NCBI RefSeq assembly: GCF_001653565.1
Contig: NZ_LYPB01000036.1
Location: forward strand, 1 to 45,041
Direction of reading: 5' to 3'
DNA: 45,041 nt
Source: Paenibacillus oryzisoli
GTDB taxonomy: Bacteria > Bacillota > Bacilli > Paenibacillales > NBRC-103111
The position numbers were made by a program, and so were the translations under genes. Under the pieces are notes generated by a model, which made no database searches, was not told the DNA's origin, and saw only the letters and a program-made list of their open reading frames with translations. This document shows positions 15,130 through 24,507 of the stretch, one piece after another (within the stretch, counting starts at the first letter, position 1; every line of letters starts with the position of its first letter).

Positions 15130-16176
15130 ATGAAGCATGAGGATAAGGGTGGGTGGCGGAAAGATATCGCGCCTTACGAAAGACCACATATGAAGCATAG
15201 TGTGTGGCAAATCATTAATACAGTGGGACCCTTTTTCGTGCTTTGGTATTTTGCTTTTCTAAGTCTTTCTGTTTCCATTTGGCTGACTCTTGTGATGGAT
15301 GTAATAGCCGCGGGATTTTTGATCCGCATATTTATCATTTTTCATGATTGCTGTCATAAATCCTTTTTCAAAAACAAACTAGCCAACGAAATCGTCGGCA
15401 CACTAACCGGAATATTAACCTTCGTACCGTACCATCAATGGCGCCATACGCATTCCGTTCACCATGCATCGAGTGGTAACTTGGATAAAAGAGGCGTTGG
15501 TGACATCTGGACGCTTACCGTGGATGAATATATGCAAGCAACATGGCTCAAACGAATGACATACCGCCTATATCGCAGTCCGTTTGTGATGTTTATTATC
15601 GGTCCGATCTTCATCTTCTTGATTGATTACCGGTTTAACCGCCGGAAGGCAGGCATGAAAGAAAGAATGAATACGTATATCACCAATATTGGTATTGTGG
15701 GCAGCATTGCTCTGCTATGTTGGGGGATCGGCTGGCAGTCGTTCTTGCTGATTCAAGGACCGATGTTCTTCTTCTCGGGAATGGCGGGCATTTGGCTGTT
15801 CTACGTACAGCATAACTATGAAGAAACGTACTACGAGAATGATGAAGAGTGGGATTACGTGAAAGCTGCGATGCATGGCAGTTCATTCTACAATTTGCCA
15901 CGTGTTCTACATTGGATTACAGGCAATATTGGTTATCACCATATTCATCATTTAAGCCCGCGCGTGCCTAATTATCATTTGGAAAAGGTGCACAATACAA
16001 ACGCAGCACTTCGTAAAGTGCAGACGATAACATTGAAAACGAGTCTAGAATCTCTGAAATTCCGTATCTGGAACGAAGAGTCTAAGAAGTTCATCCAGTT
16101 CAAGGATTTGAAGCATTTCCAGGGGAACAGCGTGAAAGTGAAGCCGCGTATAATGAAAGCTGTTGATGTTGAATGA
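15130..16176 (+). CDS. Membrane fatty acid desaturase
   Basis: This 348-residue integral membrane di-iron desaturase introduces double bonds into acyl chains of membrane lipids. The three histidine boxes are complete: HDCCH (72-76), HTHSVHH (106-112) and HHIHH (270-274). Hydrophobic segments flank them at about 28-65 and 155-230. The architecture matches the Bacillus Des/omega-type acyl-lipid desaturases. The ATG has GAGAGGGAG about 11 bases upstream. It is monocistronic with a hairpin terminator. Cold regulation is common in this family, but no DesR-type site was recognised upstream. Confidence 0.92.
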   Translation: MKHEDKGGWRKDIAPYERPHMKHSVWQIINTVGPFFVLWYFAFLSLSVSIWLTLVMDVIAAGFLIRIFIIFHDCCHKSFFKNKLANEIVGTLTGILTFVPYHQWRHTHSVHHASSGNLDKRGVGDIWTLTVDEYMQATWLKRMTYRLYRSPFVMFIIGPIFIFLIDYRFNRRKAGMKERMNTYITNIGIVGSIALLCWGIGWQSFLLIQGPMFFFSGMAGIWLFYVQHNYEETYYENDEEWDYVKAAMHGSSFYNLPRVLHWITGNIGYHHIHHLSPRVPNYHLEKVHNTNAALRKVQTITLKTSLESLKFRIWNEESKKFIQFKDLKHFQGNSVKVKPRIMKAVDVE

Positions 16177-16182
16177 GTAAGA

Positions 16183-16227
16183 TGTGTCCGACCTGTGATT
16201 ATTTAGCGGGTGGGGCACCTTTTTTTA
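16183..16227 (+). terminator. Terminator of the desaturase gene
   Basis: GTGTCCGACC and GGGTGGGGCAC pair with one mismatch around a 14-base loop; TTTTTTT follows. Confidence 0.75.
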
Positions 16228-16238
16228 TCGAAATAGCG

Positions 16239-16267
16239 TTGAAATGCCCAATTGGGCACGGTATAAT
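16239..16267 (+). promoter_or_regulatory. TetR-gene promoter with a perfect 14-bp palindrome in the spacer
   Basis: TTGAAA (16239-16244), a 17-base spacer and TATAAT (16262-16267) make a near-consensus sigma-A promoter. The spacer begins with the perfect palindrome TGCCCAATTGGGCA (16245-16258). That is the expected arrangement for an autoregulating TetR repressor. Confidence 0.8.
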
Positions 16268-16304
16268 CCATCTATGACGTCAAAAAGTGAACAGGTGTTT
16301 ATTA

Positions 16305-16928
16305 ATGCAAATTTTAAAAGATGAAGTGAAAAACAGCATCCGCCAAGCAGCCTTGGCCGAGTTCAAGAAGCATGGCTACTTGAAAGCCTCTATTCGACAA
16401 ATTGCAGATGCCGCAGGCATCACACCTGGCAACATCTATCGCTATTTTAAGAGCAAGGATGATCTGTTCGATGAGCTTATTCAACCCATTCAGGAGCAAT
16501 TAACTGAAGTACTTCGGGTGTGCAAGCAAGAGGTAGATAACACCTTGTGTACGGCCCTATCCGATCACTTGCTAATCCTGCGTCGAATTGATGCCTCTCT
16601 GATGCTGCTCTTCAAGGAGTCCAGCACTGAGCTTACCATTCTGCTGAATCTGAGCGAAGGTTCTCAATTTGCTTCAGTGAAACAAGACCTGATTACGCTG
16701 GTTCATCAGATTATCTCGGAAGTTTTTACAGCGGAATTAGCGCCAACAGGCACACTGCCTCTGAGAGATCAATTATCCGCGCGCATGATTGCGACGACGA
16801 TGATTGAGAGTATATGTTTGATTTTGCGTGACCACGAAGATGGCGATACGATTAAAATGCTAGTTGATGAACTGTTGTACCTGTTTTGCACGGGTATTTC
16901 AGAAAAAATAAAGTTAGCACAAGCATAA
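16305..16928 (+). CDS. TetR/AcrR-family transcriptional regulator
   Basis: This 207-residue regulator has an N-terminal TetR DNA-binding domain (about 5-55): IRQAALAEFKKHGYLKASIRQIADAAGITPGNIYRYFKSKDDLFDELI. The C-terminal ligand-binding region is divergent, and the ligand is unknown. The ATG at 16305 is chosen because AGGTG lies eight bases upstream; an upstream in-frame start lacks a good site. It lies 57 bases before the MMPL exporter gene and very probably controls it. Confidence 0.9.
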   Translation: MQILKDEVKNSIRQAALAEFKKHGYLKASIRQIADAAGITPGNIYRYFKSKDDLFDELIQPIQEQLTEVLRVCKQEVDNTLCTALSDHLLILRRIDASLMLLFKESSTELTILLNLSEGSQFASVKQDLITLVHQIISEVFTAELAPTGTLPLRDQLSARMIATTMIESICLILRDHEDGDTIKMLVDELLYLFCTGISEKIKLAQA

Positions 16929-16934
16929 AATTTT

Positions 16935-16964
16935 TTGACTCAATAATGAACGCTTGTTTACTAA
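16935..16964 (+). promoter_or_regulatory. Promoter of the MMPL exporter gene
   Basis: TTGACT (16935-16940), 18 bases, then TACTAA (16959-16964). The spacer contains TGAAC-GCTT-GTTTA, an imperfect inverted repeat that could be a regulator site. It differs from the palindrome upstream of the TetR gene. Confidence 0.5.
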
Positions 16965-16985
16965 CAGAGTGGAGGAGAAAGTAAG

Positions 16986-19900
16986 ATGAAATCCATTATT
17001 AAATGGCGCTGGGCAATTCTGGCCGTGTGGTTGGTGGCGACCGTATTGCTGACGGTTTTCCAGCCTAATGTGAATGCGATCCTGGGACTAAGAGGACAGG
17101 ATCCGCTGCGGAGTGACGCACCTTCCAAGGTGGCTTCAACGATCCTGAACAAAATTAATGGGGTGGAGGGCACGAGTGATATCGTGGTTTTCCATAACCC
17201 GAATAAGCTGTCAGATGCGGATATGAAGGCAATCGAGGCCGGCATTACGAATTTGAAAAGTCATCAAGATGGGCTTGGCTTCAATCAGTTGATTGATCCA
17301 TTTACGATGCCAGAGGCGAAGTCTTCACTTATTTCCGAGGATGGCACGACGTTGATGGCGAGCTTTTCGTTGGATAAGAGAGGGCGCCACGTCGAGGACA
17401 TCAAGGTGGAGTTTGAAGATGTGTTGAAAGACGTGAAGGTGGAGTATTACCTCTCGGGGGAGGACTTCATTCAGGATGATTATATTAAGACCTCCGAGTC
17501 AGGTGTTGAAAAAAGCGCCGCGTTAACGGTCATTTTCATCCTAGCTGTCTTGGTCATTATGTTCCGTTCCGTCATTATTCCAGTGGTTTCCTTGCTGGCG
17601 GTTGGTATTTCGTACCTCGTATCCATGGGGATTGCCGCGCAGCTCATCGATAAGTTTAATTTCCCAGTGACGAGTGTCACTCAAATGCTGTTGATCTTAA
17701 TTCTTTTCGGAATTGGGACCGATTATAACATTCTCTTATTCAATCGATTCAAAGAGGAATTATCCCACGGCCTATCCGTGGATGAAGCGATCATTGTGAC
17801 CTACCGCACGGCGGGTAAAACGATTTTTTACAGCATTTTGACCGTATTTATTGCGTTTGCTGCATTGACCCTATCCGATTTCGGTATCTATCAATCAGGT
17901 AACGTAGTTGCCATCGGTACGGCGATTCTCTTGCTCCAAATCGTAACGGTGACGCCATTTTTCATGAAAATGCTCGGGAATAAGCTCTTCTGGCCATCCA
18001 AAGGAACAACTGGGCATAAGGAGAGTAAGTTCTGGGCGGGCTTGACGAAAATCGCGGTGAAAAGACCAATTATTACGACGGTTATCATTCTCATTATCAC
18101 GATACCGCTCGCGCTTGCGAATCATCAGAAGCTATCTTTTGACCAGTTAAAAGAGCTTGGAAATGACCACCCTTCCACCAAAGGGTTTAGCCTTGTGGCA
18201 GATCATTTCAGCCGTGGTCAGGCGCTGCCAACGATGGTTGTTATTGAAAATGACAAACCGCTTAATACGAATGAAGGTTTAGCAGCAATTGATAAGGTAA
18301 CGGAGAAGCTGAAAACCATTCCAGGTATCGATATGGTATCCAGTGTGACTCAGCCGCAATCGAAACCGATAGATGAATTCTATATTTCGACTCAAACGAA
18401 GACGGTTGCCGACGGCATTACAGCCTCACAGAAAGGTGTCAATCAAATTCGTGATGGACTCACGTTGATGCAAAGTAAGCTGGAGGTGCCTGATACGTCG
18501 AGTGTTGGCCAACTGGTAGATGGCACGGGTCAGGTGCAGGATGGTTATAGTAAGCTAACGACCGCGCTGGATCAAGTAGCTAGCGGTATTGCGCAAGGTG
18601 CTGGCGGTGCAGGAGAGCTCAGTACGGGGATTGCTGCACTGAAAGATGGCATGAATCAAATCGAAAGTAATACGGGTAAAATCAATGATGGGTTGACCCA
18701 GCTTGGGCAAGGCTATAGCGCCATGGCAGATGGCTACAGCCAAATCGAGGGGCAGCTTACAGGTATACAGCAAGGACTTGTTGGGATGAATGGGCTCATT
18801 GGCGGGCTTGGCAGCAAGTACAGCCAACTGGCGACCGACGCGGATTACATCAAGCTGAAGCAAACGGGTGAAGGTCTTGCCTCCGGCTTGACGCAGTTAA
18901 GCGGCGGACTTGGAGAGCTTGGCAAGAACACAGCCAAGCTGAACAGTGCTTTCGTAGATGCGACGCAAGGCCTAGCGCAAGTGAACGGCGCGCAGGCACA
19001 GCTAGCCGCGGGACTTGCGCAGCTAGAGAGCGGAGCCGCTGAGCTCACGCAAGGGCTGAAGCAAGGCAGCGCGGGCAGCCGCGAGATCGCTGCAAACATG
19101 GCGAAGCTGAATGCTGCGCTAGGCAGTGTCAAAGACGGTCAGCAGAAGCTGAGCGAAGGCTTGTCAGGTCTCAGCGGCGGTATGGGCCAGCTGAAGGACG
19201 GACTTGGCCAGAGCGGCAACGGACTCGGTGACGTGTCCGAGGGGTTGGGCAAGACGAGTCAGTTCTTGACGCAGCTGAACGGCTCGAAAACGTTCTTCAT
19301 CCCGAAAGAAGCGCTGTCGAGCGCGGATTTCGGCAAGTCCTTGGACAGTTTCATGTCCAAGGATCGGACGATGACGAAGATGATCGTCATCTTGAAGGAT
19401 GATCCGTATTCATCGGCGGCGATGGATACGATTGAAGCAATTAACGCGGAGCTTGCTGCCAGCGTGAAGGGCACTGTTCTTGAGCAAGCGAAGGTCGGCG
19501 CGGCAGGACCGAGCTCGACGACGTACGACACGAACAAGGCGCAGCTGAAGTCGTTCAATAGCACCGCGATTATCGTCATCATCGGTGTGTTCATCGTCTT
19601 GCTGTTCGTTATCCGTGCCTTCTGGCCAGCCGTCTACATCATCCTAAGCCTAGTGATTTCTTACTACGTGGCGATGACGGCGACGAATGTCGTAACAGAT
19701 AAAATCATCGGTGCCGATGGTGTTTCCTCCTTCGTACCGTTCTTCTCCTTCATCATTATTATTGCTGTCGGCGTCGACTACAGCATCTTCCTGATGATGC
19801 GGTACAAAGAGCTTGGTGACCTATCGCCTTCGAAGGCGATCGTGCAAGCCGCCAAGCACATCGGCGGCGTGGTCATCTCGGCGATGATCATCCTTGGCGG

Positions 19901-20096
19901 AACTTTCGCCACGCTCGTACCATCCGGCCTCGTGCTGTTGATCGAGCTAGCGGTGGCCGTAATCGTCGGCCTCATCGTGCTCTGCTTCATTTTGCTGCCG
20001 ATGCTGCTGCCTGCTTTGCTGGCTATGCCAGAAGCACTACGCGCGAAGCGCGGCGTCAGCGCGCACAAAGTGTCGACGGAGAGTCGCACGGCGTAA
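16986..20096 (+). CDS. MMPL/RND-family transporter with long periplasm-type helical repeat region
   Basis: This 1036-residue exporter is of the MMPL/YdgH-YdfJ type. An N-terminal helix (about 5-25) is followed by an extracytoplasmic segment, a first membrane bundle (about 175-365, including GIGTDYNILLFNRFKEEL), a second extracytoplasmic region, and a C-terminal bundle (about 855-1010, including VGVDYSIFLMMRYKEL). Residues about 470-750 consist of heptad-like G-x-x-x-L-x-x-G-L repeats (for example GIAALKDGMNQIESNTGKINDGLTQLGQG), also seen in YhgE/Pip-type proteins, and probably form a long helical hairpin outside the membrane. It likely exports lipids or hydrophobic drugs using the proton gradient. 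Control by the adjacent TetR gene is inferred from position. A GC-rich patch lies at about 18950-19250. A terminator follows. Confidence 0.9.
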   Translation: MKSIIKWRWAILAVWLVATVLLTVFQPNVNAILGLRGQDPLRSDAPSKVASTILNKINGVEGTSDIVVFHNPNKLSDADMKAIEAGITNLKSHQDGLGFNQLIDPFTMPEAKSSLISEDGTTLMASFSLDKRGRHVEDIKVEFEDVLKDVKVEYYLSGEDFIQDDYIKTSESGVEKSAALTVIFILAVLVIMFRSVIIPVVSLLAVGISYLVSMGIAAQLIDKFNFPVTSVTQMLLILILFGIGTDYNILLFNRFKEELSHGLSVDEAIIVTYRTAGKTIFYSILTVFIAFAALTLSDFGIYQSGNVVAIGTAILLLQIVTVTPFFMKMLGNKLFWPSKGTTGHKESKFWAGLTKIAVKRPIITTVIILIITIPLALANHQKLSFDQLKELGNDHPSTKGFSLVADHFSRGQALPTMVVIENDKPLNTNEGLAAIDKVTEKLKTIPGIDMVSSVTQPQSKPIDEFYISTQTKTVADGITASQKGVNQIRDGLTLMQSKLEVPDTSSVGQLVDGTGQVQDGYSKLTTALDQVASGIAQGAGGAGELSTGIAALKDGMNQIESNTGKINDGLTQLGQGYSAMADGYSQIEGQLTGIQQGLVGMNGLIGGLGSKYSQLATDADYIKLKQTGEGLASGLTQLSGGLGELGKNTAKLNSAFVDATQGLAQVNGAQAQLAAGLAQLESGAAELTQGLKQGSAGSREIAANMAKLNAALGSVKDGQQKLSEGLSGLSGGMGQLKDGLGQSGNGLGDVSEGLGKTSQFLTQLNGSKTFFIPKEALSSADFGKSLDSFMSKDRTMTKMIVILKDDPYSSAAMDTIEAINAELAASVKGTVLEQAKVGAAGPSSTTYDTNKAQLKSFNSTAIIVIIGVFIVLLFVIRAFWPAVYIILSLVISYYVAMTATNVVTDKIIGADGVSSFVPFFSFIIIIAVGVDYSIFLMMRYKELGDLSPSKAIVQAAKHIGGVVISAMIILGGTFATLVPSGLVLLIELAVAVIVGLIVLCFILLPMLLPALLAMPEALRAKRGVSAHKVSTESRTA

Positions 20097-20118
20097 GAAC
20101 CGTAGTATAAAATTGAAA

Positions 20119-20154
20119 GTGCCCCTCCACTTATTGTGGGAGGGCGCTTTTTTG
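20119..20154 (+). terminator. Terminator of the MMPL gene
   Basis: AAGTGCCCCTCCAC and GTGGGAGGGCGCTT pair with small irregularities and are followed by TTTTT. Confidence 0.85.
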
Positions 20155-20241
20155 GCGTGTAAAAAGTTAAACACAAAGTGTTGATTGGATAAAACTAGAA
20201 GTAAAAGCAGAACCTACTCGTAAAACAAATGGGGGATGGCT

Positions 20242-20454
20242 ATGATTTCTCTGATTGTTGCTCTTATTCTGTTTGTAATCGGCTATCCCAAAAAACGTGC
20301 TCGCCAGCAAGATCATAGAATTGTTCCTGCTTATGTTACCTTGTTGCTGATCGCTCTCATTTTTGCTGTCCTACATGCAACTGGAACCTCTTATGTTCTA
20401 ACGACTGCTCTACAAAATGCAATGAATAGAATTATGGAAAAGGTAGGCGGATAG
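20242..20454 (+). CDS. Small membrane protein leading the germination operon, unknown function
   Basis: This protein of about 70 residues has two hydrophobic segments (ISLIVALILFVIGY and VTLLLIALIFAVLHATGT) separated by a basic loop (PKKRARQQDHR). I do not recognise a named family. Its stop is one base from the TTG start of the GerA-type gene, so it is almost certainly cotranscribed and perhaps translationally coupled to it. The ATG at 20242 is preferred because GGGGG lies six bases upstream; an ATG at 20236 abuts that sequence. Confidence 0.65.
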   Translation: MISLIVALILFVIGYPKKRARQQDHRIVPAYVTLLLIALIFAVLHATGTSYVLTTALQNAMNRIMEKVGG

Positions 20455-20455
20455 T

Positions 20456-22003
20456 TTGTCATTTTTGGGAAAACTCCTCAAAAAATCAGCATCAGGTTCA
20501 TCGTACGGACCGCTTTCTGAAGCTGTTGCGCCATATCTAGCGGAGCAACAATTAAGCGGCCAATTAGAGAAGGACTTACAGTTGATCCAGTCATCGACTC
20601 AGAATCCCTCAGATCTAATTGTTCGTGAACTTCTCCTTCAGAAGGGGGATGGTTCAGAAATCCGCGCAGCCGTTCTCTATATTGATGGACTCGCTGAAAA
20701 GGATATTGTACACCAATGTGTCATTCTCCCTCTGATGCAAATTGGTCATCATAATGAGGTTACTTTAACGTATATCGAGAAATTTGTGATAACAGCTAGC
20801 GGTATAAAGCGCGTAAACTCGCTTGCCGAGAGTATTAAGGGACTGCTTTATTCGAATACGCTTGTTTTACTTGATGGGGTTGGGGAAGTCCTGCTCGTCA
20901 CATCGGAAGGATGGGAGCATCGAATTGTAAGCAATCCGACCAGCGAACCGATTATTCGGGGGCCACAGGATGCTTTTAATGAAGTGCTGCGCACAAATAC
21001 TGCCCTAATACGAAGAAAAATTAAAGATCCTAAATTAGTTCTTTTCCCGATTCAGATTGGCACACGTACGTTGACGGATGGGGTTATCGCGTATCTGCAG
21101 GACGTAGCCAATCCAAGCATTGTTGATGAGGTGAAGAGAAGACTGGCTGCCATCGAGACCGAAGGGATTCTAGATAGCGGTCAACTGGAGGATTATTTGG
21201 AGGATTCGCCACTTTCGCCATTTCCTCAAATTAGCTCGACAGAGCGGGTGGATAAAGCAGCGGCGGCCATCTTAGAAGGTAAGATTGTCGTTCTTGTAGA
21301 CGGCACGCCATTTGCCTTATCCATGCCGATCACCTTCACTGAATTTCTACTATCGACAGAGGATTACTACACGAGCTATATCGCAGCTACGATGCTGCGT
21401 TGGGTGCGATTCTTAGCGATGATGATGGCACTTGTGCTCCCATCCATCTATATCGCGATTACGTCGTACCATCAAGAAATGATTCCGACGGAATTGATGC
21501 TTGCCATTGCGAGCAATCGCAGCGGCATTCCATTCCCTGCATTTGTGGAAGCGCTGATTATGGAAATCAGCTTGGAACTTCTGCGAGAGGCGAGTCTGCG
21601 CCTTCCTGGCACGATGGGGCAAACGATTGGTATCGTCGGCGCGCTCGTGATTGGACAGGCCGCGGTTCAGGCGAATATCGTCGGCCCTGTACTGACGATT
21701 ATTGTCTCCTTTACGGCAATTGGCGCCTTTGCCATACCGAATTACAATGCATCCTTAGCCATCCGATTGCTGCGATTTCCGATTATGGTACTAGCCGCTG
21801 TTTTCGGTATTTTTGGTATCGTATTCGGCACTAGCGCCATACTCATCCATATGATTCATCTGCGATCTTTTGGCGTCAGCTATCTAGCTGCTTTAACCCC
21901 GCAATCGTTAAAATCAGTCGACGACTCCATTGTCTTCAAGAAACCGGGACCATCGCTCAAATATCGTCAATCATTTCTTGGTCTTAAGAAGCAGAAACCT
22001 TAA
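20456..22003 (+). CDS. Spore germination protein, GerA/GerKA family (A subunit)
   Basis: This 515-residue A subunit of a Ger-type nutrient germinant receptor in the inner spore membrane has a hydrophilic N-terminal region (about 1-280), a central membrane domain (about 290-470) and a short cytoplasmic tail. Typical segments are DGVGEVLLVTSEGWEHR..EPIIRGPQDAFNEVLRTNTALIRRKIKDPKLV and FVEALIMEISLELLREASLRLPGTMGQTIGIVGALVIGQAAVQANIVGP. The TTG start is preceded by AGGTAGGCGG. It is followed directly by the B and C subunit genes, giving the classical A-B-C operon. Confidence 0.93.
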   Translation: MSFLGKLLKKSASGSSYGPLSEAVAPYLAEQQLSGQLEKDLQLIQSSTQNPSDLIVRELLLQKGDGSEIRAAVLYIDGLAEKDIVHQCVILPLMQIGHHNEVTLTYIEKFVITASGIKRVNSLAESIKGLLYSNTLVLLDGVGEVLLVTSEGWEHRIVSNPTSEPIIRGPQDAFNEVLRTNTALIRRKIKDPKLVLFPIQIGTRTLTDGVIAYLQDVANPSIVDEVKRRLAAIETEGILDSGQLEDYLEDSPLSPFPQISSTERVDKAAAAILEGKIVVLVDGTPFALSMPITFTEFLLSTEDYYTSYIAATMLRWVRFLAMMMALVLPSIYIAITSYHQEMIPTELMLAIASNRSGIPFPAFVEALIMEISLELLREASLRLPGTMGQTIGIVGALVIGQAAVQANIVGPVLTIIVSFTAIGAFAIPNYNASLAIRLLRFPIMVLAAVFGIFGIVFGTSAILIHMIHLRSFGVSYLAALTPQSLKSVDDSIVFKKPGPSLKYRQSFLGLKKQKP

Positions 22004-22021
22004 GTGAAAGGAGGGATATCC

Positions 22022-23122
22022 TTGTCATCTGCCCATTTAACAACGAAGCAAATTATGATTCTTCTATGCTTTACCGTGTTTGGCACGATTTTTTTTACAC
22101 TTCCACGCACGCTAACGCAGGCTTCAGGGCACAGTGGATGGGTATCGATTCTACTCGGCAGCCTGATGGTTATTCCCCTTCTCTGGTTAATCACACAAAT
22201 TGGTTCTTCTATGCAAGGGATGAGCATTATCGCTTATTGCCTTAGCTTATTCGGACCCTTCTTTGGCCGGGTGTTTGCGCTTCTTATTTTGCTGCCGCTG
22301 CTATTTCTTTCCGGGACCTCAATTAGACTTGTTGCAGAATTATTCGTTACGCTCATTCTTCCAGAAACGCCGCTCGAACTGATTTCTATCATGCTTATTG
22401 TCCTTCGCTACTATTTGGCGAAAGGAGGGATGGCATCTATTGCACGTTGGGGAGAAGTTGTTATGCCCGGTGTTGTTATTTTCCTTATTATTATGTTTGG
22501 ACTATCCTTTCAAAAGGTGGATACGGAACGCATACTGCCGCTATTGAATGCTTCCTATATGGATGTGTTTAGGGGGGCTCTGGCCATTTGCAGTGTTTTT
22601 TCTGAAATTAGTGTGCTGCTGTTTATTTATCCGCAAATCAAGAACAAGAGCAACATGTTCAAGAAACTAATTTGGATCATGATTATTGTTATGTTTATAT
22701 TCGAGATTATCTTTTTAGTTACGATAGGAACCTATGGCAGTGCGTATACACAAAGGCTTATTTTCCCTGTGGTGGAGTTAATCAAAGATATTGCGATTTT
22801 TGATTTTATTGAGCATTTAGAGAGTATCTTCTTGGCGCTTTGGGTGTTCATTAATGTGTCCAAAGGGGCATTAACATTTTATGCCTGTTGTATTGGGACG
22901 CGGGATTGGTTCGGAACGCAAGATTACAAGGAATTGATGCTGCCTCTATCTGTGATTATGTTGTATATCTCGTTATTACCCGGCAATATTTATGTATCCA
23001 TTGTTAGTTTTGAAATCGCGAAAGGAGTCACCTTTTGTTGGTATGCCCTCATCCTTCTCGTCATTGTTTGGATAGCGGGTAAGTTGAAAGCGAGGAGAAC
23101 GGTGAATGAACAGAATACTTAG
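22022..23122 (+). CDS. Spore germination permease, GerB/GerKB family (B subunit)
   Basis: This 366-residue protein of the APC-superfamily-like Ger permease family has about ten membrane helices and is thought to bind the germinant. The N-terminus (SSAHLTTKQIMILLCFTVFGTIFFTLPRTLTQASGHSGWVSILLG) matches GerKB/YndE-type proteins. The TTG at 22022 is preferred because AAAGGAGGG lies six bases upstream; an earlier in-frame ATG-like start at 22004 overlaps that site. It overlaps the C subunit gene by 17 bases. Confidence 0.9.
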   Translation: MSSAHLTTKQIMILLCFTVFGTIFFTLPRTLTQASGHSGWVSILLGSLMVIPLLWLITQIGSSMQGMSIIAYCLSLFGPFFGRVFALLILLPLLFLSGTSIRLVAELFVTLILPETPLELISIMLIVLRYYLAKGGMASIARWGEVVMPGVVIFLIIMFGLSFQKVDTERILPLLNASYMDVFRGALAICSVFSEISVLLFIYPQIKNKSNMFKKLIWIMIIVMFIFEIIFLVTIGTYGSAYTQRLIFPVVELIKDIAIFDFIEHLESIFLALWVFINVSKGALTFYACCIGTRDWFGTQDYKELMLPLSVIMLYISLLPGNIYVSIVSFEIAKGVTFCWYALILLVIVWIAGKLKARRTVNEQNT

Positions 23123-24332
23123 GACGGTACTTTTGCTGGGCTTCCTATTAAGCATAACCACTGGCTGTTGGAATCGCCAAGAACCGGATAAAGTCGAATA
23201 CGTCCTAGCCGCAGGTATTGATCTTAACGATAAAGGTCAAATCGTTCTTACCGTGCTTACACCTGTGTTAGAGGCTTTGAAGCCTATGAGCGGTTTGCAA
23301 GGGGAGCAGAAGAAGACTTTGAGTGTCGTAGGGAATACGACGTTCGAGGCTGTACGAGCTTACATAAAAATAACAGGCAAAAAGCTGTACTGGTCTCATT
23401 TGCAAATGCTATTAATTGGAGAATCGGCCGCGAAAACAGATGCGCGATATTACTTTGATTTCTTCTCAGCGGATCCCGAGCTTCGGGGTACGGCTTATAT
23501 CGCCACGGTGAAAGGACGTGCGCTGGACATGCTGGAATCCAGCCCAGACATTACAGCGTTATCATCGAATTATCTGAAAGAAATCATCACGAACTCCGAT
23601 TTGGAGGGGAAAGCTGCCAAAGTGCATCTATCTGAATTTGCTCGAAAGCTTGCACAACCAATAGGTGCTCAGCCCTTCAGTTCGGTTCTTCGTTTAATGG
23701 ATCAAAGCGAGTATGTCAAAACGGTTGTTGGAATGAAACCCTATGGAGCGTCAGACACACATCAATCTACCTTATTTTATGCAGCGGGAACAGGTGTTTT
23801 CTCTGACGGGAAAATGGTAGGGACATTGAATGGTACGGAGACAAGGGGCTTTTTATGGGCCATGGGGACATTAAAAACGGCAATTGTTGTCGTTCCCTGC
23901 CCGGATGAAACGGATTGTCACCTATCATTGGAATTATCCGGTGAAAAGGTTAGTAAAAAAAGAGTGAAATATGAGGATGGTAAAGCAAAGATCCATCTTC
24001 AAATTACGGTGGAGTTCAATATTGGAGATAAAGCGAGCACCACGTTCAAAACAAATCTCGAAACGATCGCCTATGTAGAGGATCAATTTGCCAAAACCGT
24101 TCAAAACGAAGTGAAACTGGCTTTTCACAAAGTTGCTGTAGACTATAAGTCGGATATATTTGCTTTCGGCAACAGCCTGGAAGATCGGAATCCCAAACAG
24201 TGGAAGCAAATTAAAGATCATTGGGAGAAGGAGATACTGCCGGAGGCCGAACTGGACGTAGAGGTCATCTCAAAGCTTCGCAGAACGTCAAGAACGCTCT
24301 ATTCGCCTTGGGTGAAGGCGGATCATTCTTAA
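23106..24332 (+). CDS. Spore germination lipoprotein, Ger(x)C family (C subunit)
   Basis: This 408-residue lipoprotein completes the germinant receptor on the outer face of the inner spore membrane. The lipobox is SITTGC with the lipidated Cys at 21. Family landmarks are CWNRQEPDKVEYVLAAGIDLNDKGQIVLTVLTPV at the N-terminus and KKLYWSHLQMLLIGES. The ATG at 23106 lies eight bases after GAGGAG, inside the end of the permease gene. A terminator follows. Confidence 0.92.
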   Translation: MNRILRTVLLLGFLLSITTGCWNRQEPDKVEYVLAAGIDLNDKGQIVLTVLTPVLEALKPMSGLQGEQKKTLSVVGNTTFEAVRAYIKITGKKLYWSHLQMLLIGESAAKTDARYYFDFFSADPELRGTAYIATVKGRALDMLESSPDITALSSNYLKEIITNSDLEGKAAKVHLSEFARKLAQPIGAQPFSSVLRLMDQSEYVKTVVGMKPYGASDTHQSTLFYAAGTGVFSDGKMVGTLNGTETRGFLWAMGTLKTAIVVVPCPDETDCHLSLELSGEKVSKKRVKYEDGKAKIHLQITVEFNIGDKASTTFKTNLETIAYVEDQFAKTVQNEVKLAFHKVAVDYKSDIFAFGNSLEDRNPKQWKQIKDHWEKEILPEAELDVEVISKLRRTSRTLYSPWVKADHS

Positions 24333-24341
24333 TTAGATGTA

Positions 24342-24388
24342 GTGGGGGGACGTATGATGCGCGGATTAGCATGTTCCCCTCTTTTTTT
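24342..24388 (+). terminator. Terminator of the germination operon
   Basis: GTGGGGGGAC and GTTCCCCTC pair around a loop of about 20 bases and are followed by TTTTTTT. Confidence 0.75.
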
Positions 24389-24439
24389 CATGCCCAAAAA
24401 CCTAAAAAAAACACAAGTGAGTGAAAAGCCATTCCATAG

Positions 24440-24453
24440 TTGAAAGCGCTATA
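24440..24453 (+). promoter_or_regulatory. Imperfect cre (CcpA) site before module 1
   Basis: TTGAAAGCGCTATA fits the cre consensus WTGNAANCGNWNNCW except at the conserved C near its right end. It lies 55 bases before the permease start, suggesting carbon catabolite control. Confidence 0.5.
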
Positions 24454-24507
24454 TCAGGGTAGGATAGACCTATAACATCGACGAAGATTAGTGAGGGGGG
24501 CCAGAGG

